DNA from: Puniceicoccales bacterium
GTDB taxonomy: Bacteria > Verrucomicrobiota > Verrucomicrobiia > Opitutales > UBA953
DNA length: 8,104 nt
Assembly: GCA_031279675.1 (NCBI GenBank)
Contig: JAITIB010000088.1
Coordinates: 1-8,104 of the forward strand
Direction of reading: 5' to 3'
Position 1 is the first letter of the stretch; every line of letters starts with the position of its first letter. The position numbers were made by a program, and so were the translations under genes. The notes under the pieces were generated by a model. That model saw only the letters and a list, made by a program, of their open reading frames with translations. It searched no databases and had not been told where the DNA came from. This document shows positions 1-6,000 of this stretch, one piece after another.

Positions 1-85
1 GACGCGCCGACGCAAAAACCGGCGCGAGGAGTGTCTCGCGGCGCGGAGCCTTGGCGGCAGCGGTGTTGGCGGTTGTGGTTGACAT
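1..85 (-). CDS. 5' end of an unidentified gene, cut by the window edge
   Basis: An ATG at 85-83 on the minus strand opens a reading frame that runs without a stop to the window edge, giving 28 residues that begin MSTTTANTAAAKAPRRETLL. The visible part is rich in Ala, Thr and basic residues and shows no recognisable domain or signal peptide. No clear Shine-Dalgarno sequence precedes the ATG. The frame lies on the same strand as the gene at 236-682 and 150 bases downstream of its stop, with a possible terminator between them, so it is probably a separate transcription unit. The product cannot be named from so short a piece. The start is a guess based on the natural-looking N-terminus and the open frame. 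Confidence 0.5.
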   Translation of the reverse strand, partial: MSTTTANTAAAKAPRRETLLAPVFASAR

Positions 86-170
86 GGCACGAAGGATGCG
101 GTCTTGGGAATTATCGATCGAAAGGCGGGCGAAACTGGGCCTTTTTCGAGAGACATCAAGAGGTATTTTG

Positions 171-203
171 AAAAAAAATCGCCCCGCGGCCACCGCCAAG
201 GTC
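171..203 (-). terminator. possible Rho-independent terminator after the 236-682 gene
   Basis: Read on the minus strand, a GC-rich stretch with weak pairing potential (CCTTG with CGGGG including G-U pairs, or alternatively GCGG-TGG-CCGC) is followed closely by eight T (A8 at 171-178 on the plus strand). It begins about 33 bases after the stop of the gene at 236-682. Position and T-run fit an intrinsic terminator, but the stem is short and imperfect. Confidence 0.4.
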
Positions 204-235
204 TGCTTCGGCGCAAAGCCCTGTGGTGAGGCGGC

Positions 236-682
236 CTAAAATTGCGGGGAAAACTCGTGCCGTCCGCCCCGCTTGACGGAATGGTTTTCACCGTCCTCCC
301 AGAAAATATCGTTCACGAGGAACTTGAACGTGAAGACCGGGTCGCCCGCAGTGCTCACCCAAACCCACTCGCCGCCATCCTGGCAAAGCAGGGGAACGCC
401 TTTTTCCCAGGAAAGCCCCCCACCCTCACCGCGCACAAACACGCAGTTGCCCCAGCCCACGTCAACCCTGGCGACGACCGTCGTCATCGGCGGCAAATTC
501 TTTTGGGCGCCCCCGGCTTTTTTCGTGGCGGGCACAGGGGCTGCTGCGCGCGCCGGCGAGGGCTTCGGCGCCTCCCCTTCGGCAGCGGGAACGGCCTTGG
601 GCAAAAGCCTCGGGCGGATCACGGTTTTCGTCGCGGCGGCAACCGCGGATTTCCTTCCAGTGGTATTGATTTTCTTGGCCAT
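236..682 (-). CDS. small protein: Lys/Ala/Pro-rich N-terminus plus CBM/glycogen-recognition-like beta-sandwich
   Basis: This encodes 148 residues if started at the ATG at 682-680 (MAKKINTTGRK). The frame is open a further 18 codons upstream to an ATG at 736, but the basic MAKK start looks more natural. Residues 1-65 are a low-complexity tail rich in Lys, Arg, Ala and Pro, resembling histone H1-like bacterial tails or a disordered linker. Residues 66-148 form a compact domain with alternating hydrophobic strands, a GNCVFVRGEG motif, Trp at 77, 92, 106, 108 and 128, and an FKFLVNDIFWEDGEN motif near the end. That arrangement resembles the CBM48/CBM20 starch- or glycogen-binding sandwich (isoamylase N-terminal type), in which Trp residues contact sugar. 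There is no catalytic domain, signal peptide or membrane segment, so it should be cytoplasmic. Sugar binding is an inference from the fold-like pattern; the true role is unknown. It is divergent from dnaB. Confidence 0.75.
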   Translation of the reverse strand: MAKKINTTGRKSAVAAATKTVIRPRLLPKAVPAAEGEAPKPSPARAAAPVPATKKAGGAQKNLPPMTTVVARVDVGWGNCVFVRGEGGGLSWEKGVPLLCQDGGEWVWVSTAGDPVFTFKFLVNDIFWEDGENHSVKRGGRHEFSPQF

Positions 683-831
683 GGCATGAACGGTTTGGTT
701 GTTAAACTCAGGAAACGCTCCCGAGGCTGCCAGCAAATCCCCTCCGGGCCAAGCGCAAAACGCACAGGACCGGGCACATCAGGATTTTGGTTTTCAACAC
801 AGGCCCGCCCCGCATTCTGCGCCGGACCGAT
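683..831. promoter_or_regulatory. divergent intergenic region between the CBM-like gene and dnaB
   Basis: These 149 bases separate two genes transcribed away from each other, so promoters for both should lie here. I see no convincing -35/-10 pair and no strong Shine-Dalgarno sequence before either start. The dnaB frame stays open upstream to a TTG at 787, so the true gap may be shorter. The assignment rests on gene orientation alone. Confidence 0.4.
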
Positions 832-2271
832 ATGAACGACACCACCGAAAAACGCGCCCGCTTCCGCCGCTCCCGTGAAAGGTTCTCCACGCCCAACGAG
901 CCGCCGGAAAACACCTTTGGCCGCATCCTTCCGCACGACCTCGCCGCGGAACAGGGGCTGCTGGGAAGCTGCATCGCCGGAGCGGGCGAGCTGCTCCCCG
1001 AATGCCAGGCGCAAAAAATCACCCCGGAGTATTTCTACGACATCAAGCACCAGCACATCTTCCTCGCCATCACACGGCTCGCGGACAAAAGCGAGGGCAT
1101 CGACGAGATCACGCTGTGCAACGCCCTGCGCGCCAGCGACCTCCTCGACGCCGCGGGCGGAACAAGCTACGTCAGCCAGCTCGTCAGCCGCATCGAAGTC
1201 ACGGCCCACGCCATTCACTGGCTCGCCATCGTGCGCGAAAAATACTTCCTGCGCCGCCTCATCACGACAGCGCAACGAACTGTCGAGCTGGCATTTGAGC
1301 CCGCCGATGACATCCGGGCGATATTCGACAAGGTCGAGGGCAGCTTCATGGAGCTCAGCTCGGAGCGCATCTCGGAGGACAACACGCAGCACATCCGCGG
1401 CCCCATCAACGAAGCCGTCGAAACCATCAACAACCTCCAGATAAACAAGGGCGCTGTCGCCGGTGTCCACACAGGATTCAGCGACCTCGACCGACTCTGC
1501 TTCGGGTTCCACCCCGGGCAAATGATCGTCGTCGCCGCCCGCCCGGGCATGGGCAAGACATCCATCGCGCTCAACTTCATCGAGGCCGCGCTGTTCAAGG
1601 GAAAAGGCACCGGTGGCGGCCCCGTGCCCACGCTCATGTTCAGCCTCGAAATGCCCGCCAACGAGCTCGCCATGCGCCTCATCTGCTCGCGCGCCTCGGC
1701 AAATCTGCGCCGCATCCGCGACGGCTACGCCGGCGACCGCCTCCCCGACATCGCCGACGCCGCGAAAAAATATCAGGAGAAACCCTTTCACATAGACGAC
1801 CAGGGCGGGCAGACCATCCTTGAGATCCGCGCCAAGGCGCGCCGCATCCACCGGCGGCAGGAACTCGGGCTCATCGTGATCGACTACCTCCAGCTCATCA
1901 ACGGCACGGACAACCGCGTGCCTCGCGAACAGCAAATCGCCGAGGCCTCGCGCAGCATCAAGGCCATGGCCAAGGAACTGAAAGTGCCCGTCATCGCGCT
2001 CGCCCAGCTCAATCGCAAAAGCGAGGAGGAAAACCGCGCGCCGCGCATGAGCGACCTGCGCGAGTCGGGCTCCATCGAGCAGGACGCGGACGTGGTGATG
2101 CTCATTGACAAAAAACGCCGCTCAAAAAAGGAGGAGGAGAACGACGACGAAACGGGCAAGGACGTCTGGCCGCGCGAGCTCATCATCGCCAAGCAACGCA
2201 ACGGGCCCACCGGCACGGTCGAGCTTCTTTTCAGGCCAGAATTCACACGGTTCGAAGCTGCGGCAAAATAA
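832..2271 (+). CDS. dnaB: replicative DNA helicase DnaB
   Basis: The hexameric helicase unwinds DNA 5'-3' ahead of the replication fork and recruits primase, using ATP. From the ATG at 832 it is 479 residues, the usual DnaB size. The N-terminal DnaB domain (about residues 30-135) opens with LPHDLAAEQGLLG. The RecA-like ATPase domain starts near residue 205: Walker A is ARPGMGKTS with Lys242 and Thr243, Walker B is LIVIDYLQL with Asp351, and motif IALAQLNR is followed by DLRESGSIEQDADVVMLI and the AKQRNGPTGTV segment near the C-terminus. All key motifs are intact and no intein interrupts the Walker A or B regions. A Gly-rich insertion (GKGTGGGP) follows the first ATPase helix, and an acidic/basic charged loop (KKRRSKKEEENDDE) precedes the last strands. 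A TTG at 787 would add 15 residues; the ATG is preferred, although no clear ribosome-binding site marks it. The stop overlaps the ispD start by one base. Confidence 0.96.
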   Translation: MNDTTEKRARFRRSRERFSTPNEPPENTFGRILPHDLAAEQGLLGSCIAGAGELLPECQAQKITPEYFYDIKHQHIFLAITRLADKSEGIDEITLCNALRASDLLDAAGGTSYVSQLVSRIEVTAHAIHWLAIVREKYFLRRLITTAQRTVELAFEPADDIRAIFDKVEGSFMELSSERISEDNTQHIRGPINEAVETINNLQINKGAVAGVHTGFSDLDRLCFGFHPGQMIVVAARPGMGKTSIALNFIEAALFKGKGTGGGPVPTLMFSLEMPANELAMRLICSRASANLRRIRDGYAGDRLPDIADAAKKYQEKPFHIDDQGGQTILEIRAKARRIHRRQELGLIVIDYLQLINGTDNRVPREQQIAEASRSIKAMAKELKVPVIALAQLNRKSEEENRAPRMSDLRESGSIEQDADVVMLIDKKRRSKKEEENDDETGKDVWPRELIIAKQRNGPTGTVELLFRPEFTRFEAAAK

Positions 2272-3050
2272 TGAACTCGATCGCCATACTTCTGGCCGGC
2301 GGCTCCGGAAACCGGATGCGGGGGACTGTCCGCGACAAAATCCTCGAACCCCTGGACGGCATTCCCGTCATCGCGCACTCCATCCGCGCCTTCACACAGG
2401 CGGACGTGACACGGAGCTTCCTCATCCTCTGCCGCGATGCCGGGCAGCAGGAGGCCATTCATGCCGCAATTCGCCCGCAAATGGACGCCACCGCGACAGT
2501 CCGCTGGGCGCGCGGCGGCCCCGAGCGGCAGGACTCGGTCCTCAACGGACTTGAGGCCTGCCCCACCGGCACGGAGCTCGTGTTCATCCACGACACCGCC
2601 CGTCCGCTGGTCCCCGCGGCGGCGCTGGCGCAACTGGCCGAAGTGGCCGCGCGCACAGGGGGCGCGGTGCTGGCGCACCGCGTCAAGGACACCATCAAAC
2701 AAGTCCCCCCCGCGACGCCGGCAGGCACACCGGCGGCGCTCACCGACCTTGACCGCGCGACGCTATGGGCGATGGAAACGCCCCAGGTCTTCCACCACGC
2801 GTTGATCCTCGACGCTTACCGCAAGGTCGCCCGCGAAAACCTGCGCGTGACGGATGACGTGGCGGCGGCAGTTCACTCCGGGCACAAGGTGGCATTGGTC
2901 GAGAACCTCCTCCCCAACCCCAAAATCACGGAACCGCACGACCTGGCCTGGGTCGCGTTCCTGCTGAAAAACCACGCCGCGAACCCGCCCGCCACCAAGG
3001 TGACGGCAGGCGGGCCCATGCGGACAAGGTGTCAGAAACGAATCCGGTAA
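2271..3050 (+). CDS. ispD: 2-C-methyl-D-erythritol 4-phosphate cytidylyltransferase IspD
   Basis: IspD transfers CMP from CTP to 2-C-methyl-D-erythritol 4-phosphate, the third step of the MEP route to isoprenoid precursors, in the cytoplasm. The 259 residues show the family landmarks in order: the nucleotide-binding loop LLAGGSGNRMRG (Arg15) with Lys23 in DKILEPL, the GGPERQDSVLNGL segment, HDTARPLV (HDxARP), RVKDTIK, the ETPQVF motif, VTDDVAAA and the C-terminal NPKITEPHDL. Most IspD have KQ at the lysine motif; here it is DKIL, a tolerated variant. The protein is slightly longer than E. coli IspD (236 residues) because about 25 basic residues follow the last conserved helix. The final codons overlap the 3' end of the convergent autotransporter gene. 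The ATG shares a base with the dnaB stop (TAATG) and no strong Shine-Dalgarno is present, so translation is probably coupled to dnaB. The related ribitol-5-phosphate cytidylyltransferases (TarI type) are the main alternative, less likely in this context. Confidence 0.92.
   Translation: MNSIAILLAGGSGNRMRGTVRDKILEPLDGIPVIAHSIRAFTQADVTRSFLILCRDAGQQEAIHAAIRPQMDATATVRWARGGPERQDSVLNGLEACPTGTELVFIHDTARPLVPAAALAQLAEVAARTGGAVLAHRVKDTIKQVPPATPAGTPAALTDLDRATLWAMETPQVFHHALILDAYRKVARENLRVTDDVAAAVHSGHKVALVENLLPNPKITEPHDLAWVAFLLKNHAANPPATKVTAGGPMRTRCQKRIR
2987..3015. repeat. inverted repeat near the convergent gene ends (possible 3' hairpin)
   Basis: GCCCGCC at 2987-2993 pairs perfectly with GGCGGGC at 3009-3015 across a 15-base loop that contains a further CACC/GGTG pairing. 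It lies inside the ispD tail and 17 bases beyond the autotransporter stop. On the minus strand a T5 run occurs only about 20 bases after the stem, so it is not a textbook intrinsic terminator, but it could stabilise or help end the autotransporter transcript. Confidence 0.35.
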
Positions 3051-6000
3051 CCCGCGTTGACGCTCCACGGCTTGTTGTATTTCTCGCCAAAGGACGCCTC
3101 GTATTCGAGGTGCAACTGTTCCGCCGGGGAGAACTGCCACGCCACGCCAAGGCCGAGAACGCCGCGGACACCGTCCGTCGTCGGCCTGAACACATCAAAG
3201 CCCTGCGTGCGGATGGTGCCACCGGAACTCGCCTGATACTCGACGCCGGCACGCGCGCTCGGCCTCAACAAACCACGGCCCGCGCCAAGGTCAAAAACCC
3301 GCCCGGTGCTCAGCCCGGCAGCCCAACGGAAAATATCGCTGCCGCCAACATGGACGCCCTGGGTGTCCACGGAAAAATCCTCCGCAAAAATATGCGTGTA
3401 TCCCATTTGCGCCGAGGGCTCCAAAAACCACGTCCCGCCCAAGTCCACCCGGCGCCCGATTTCCAAAAGGAAGCCCGCGCCCTGGTTGTCGAAATCCCCG
3501 CGCAGGCCACCGGCATCATACCTGTTTGAGAAAAACTGCCCCTTCAGGACACCATCCGCATACCATCCGTCGCGGTTCAGCCACGTGGCGTAAACACCAA
3601 GGGAAAACGACTCGCCGTGCCCCTTGGATGCAAGCGGGTCGTGAAAATTCCGCTCCGCCGCCTGAGCGCCCAAAAACGCGCCCGCAAACAACTTGTCCCC
3701 GTTTGCCAGCACAAACTCGTGGTCGTAGCCCGCGTCCATGCCATATTGGTATTCGCGAAATCCGGCGACGCCATCCAGACCAAGACGCGAGTTGATTTGC
3801 TGCCCGTAAGCGCGCACCCAGAAATCCTCCGTCACAGGGATAAGATCCGAGGCGCCACCAGTGACGGCGCCGTTGAGCCTCAACTCGCCCTGGCGGCTGG
3901 CAAGGTTGTCGAGCTGGCCAAACCAAGCCGTGGACATCGCGCCCACGGTATTGATCATCGCCTGCCCGGCGGAATTGTAGCCCGTGACACGCAAGGTCGC
4001 ATTGCCGCTGCCGGCAATGCCCACGCGGTAAATGCCAAGCTCCAGTTCGCGCCCGGTGGCAAAATCCAAGGCAACCGCCTCCAACCCGGAAAGATCCACC
4101 GCGCCACCGTTTTCCCCCGAAACCAAACTGATGGCCAGCCCGGGGCGCACGGCCTCGGGCGAAAGCTTGCCAGCCACCCAGAACACATGGCGCCCGGAGG
4201 CGACGCCACCGGCGGCCAGCTCAATGCGCCCGGTGTTGGCCCGCGAGGAAAAATCCACGTCCACGATGTATTCGCCAACGCCACCGGCGGTGAGATTTTC
4301 GAGACGCGAAACCCTCAGTACATCCCCGTGCCCGGAAAACACCACGAGTCCGCTGTTGGAAAACGTCCCGAAAAACACCGCTCCGCCCCGAGCGAGGGAA
4401 ATTTTCGCGCCCGAGTGATTCTCGACGACACCACCCTGCCCGCCCGCCGTTACCGCCCGCACCTCCTTCAAAATCATATCGCTCCCGGCGTGGTTCACAA
4501 GACGGTCCGTCAGGATCTCCTCGCAACTGAACAACGCCGCGGACAGACCGTCCGCGGCACCGTTCACGATTTCACCGCGCGCCGTGAACCGGTTCGCCCG
4601 AGTCTGCCCGGATTGATTGTAAAACGCCTCCACCTCGTAGGCATCGGGCACGGAATTCGTAAGCTCCAGCGCGCCGCCGCCAGTCTTGGCAAGCGCGCCG
4701 TCACCACGGAGAGAGCCGCCAAAGGCAACATCTCCCGCATTGTTAATGACGCCCCCCGCCGACTCCACCGCCCATGATTTCGCGTAGCTCGCGCCGGTCA
4801 GCTGCAACACACCCCCGTCGAGCACGTGGCTGCCAACACCAATGTTCGCATCCGACGCAATGCTGAGCGCGCCATTCTGGACAAGGAATGCGCCCGCGCC
4901 GGAGTTGTCGCCACCGAGCGTCACCACCACACCGGAACCCGTGCGGACAATCACGGCGCCACCACCGCTGATGCCGCCGTTGTAAATGCAAGAGGACGCG
5001 CGCCGGTCAAAAACCAGCGTCCCGTTGTTCCTCACATCGAGGGCGTCCGCGTTGCCCAGCCTGCCCCCGTCCAGCAAGGTCACCCTGCCATCCGAGGTCA
5101 CATGAAGCGCCGCGGCGGAATCCACGACGTTGGCAAACGCCGCCGTCCCGTCCACTTTGATTGCGTTGAAATCGAGGGCGTTCACAAAACTTGCCGAGGC
5201 CCCGAGGGCGATTTCCAACGCGCCATCCGCGGTCAACGTCCCGGTGGTGGACGTGGAAACGCCGACGATTTTTCCACCGGCAAACGTGTAATTTCCACCC
5301 TCAACCGCCATGTGTCCGACAACAAGGCCGGTGGCAACATGCACGTCGCCGCAAACGCCCGGATCCGCGACGAACCGCACCCGGTCGCCGTCCTGAAAAT
5401 GCTCTTGAGTCCCGGCGGTGGCGTCGCGCCAGTTGTGGGAGGACTGCGAGCCCTTGTCCCATGACGCCGTCGGGTCGGTCGTGACAGCGGCATTCCAAAC
5501 AAGGTCTATGCTCGCCGAGGCGGTCGTTTCCAGAATGAGCTGGGACGTGCTGGCGGTCAAAGTCGCCTGAAGCCTCCCATGCGTCACGTCCACAGTGACG
5601 CCCTTGAATTTGAATGTCGTCTGCGAAAGATCACCCGTTGTGAGCGCACTGCCGCCCTCAAGAATGACATACTGCCCGGAGCCCCAAGTGTTCGCCGCCG
5701 AATCCACGTTGGAAATATCCAAGGTGTTCGCGAGGCTGCTGCCAAAACTCGCCACCCCGGTGACGACCACCTTGTCCGCCAGGCCCGTCGCTGGATTAAG
5801 ATCCACGGCAAACGTCATCTCCTCAAAGGTGGCGTCGCCATCGAGCGTCAGCGTCCCGATCACACTTCCCGAAGGCAGGGGCGCCGCGCCAAAACGGTTG
5901 CCGTTCAGCGTGTCAAAAACAGGCGTGCCGAAGGTCTGCGAATCCGGCGAGAGTGTCGCGCCATTCTCAAACACAAAAGCTCCTGTCGAAGCAATCTCGC

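Noticed and set aside
787..831. TTG start at 787 giving DnaB 15 more residues, preceded by AGGA
   Set aside because: The AGGA is only two bases from the TTG, too close for normal initiation, and the added residues (MVFNTGPPRILRRTD) do not look like a DnaB start. The ATG at 832 is preferred, but the choice is not certain.
619..1935. 438-codon open frame on the minus strand opposite dnaB
   Set aside because: It lies wholly against the DnaB coding strand and its product is a low-information Ala/Asp/Glu/Val-rich sequence, the mirror of GC-rich codons. DnaB has all its motifs, so the antisense frame is a shadow.
4700..4708. RGD at residues 1061-1063 of the autotransporter as an integrin-binding motif
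   Set aside because: It falls in the common repeat pattern GxLxGxGALxKxGxGxLxL, so the tripeptide is most likely chance.
3617..4777. 386-codon open frame on the plus strand inside the autotransporter gene
   Set aside because: It is antisense to the barrel and passenger codons, has no recognisable domain and is rich in Arg, His and Pro. It is a product of codon bias.
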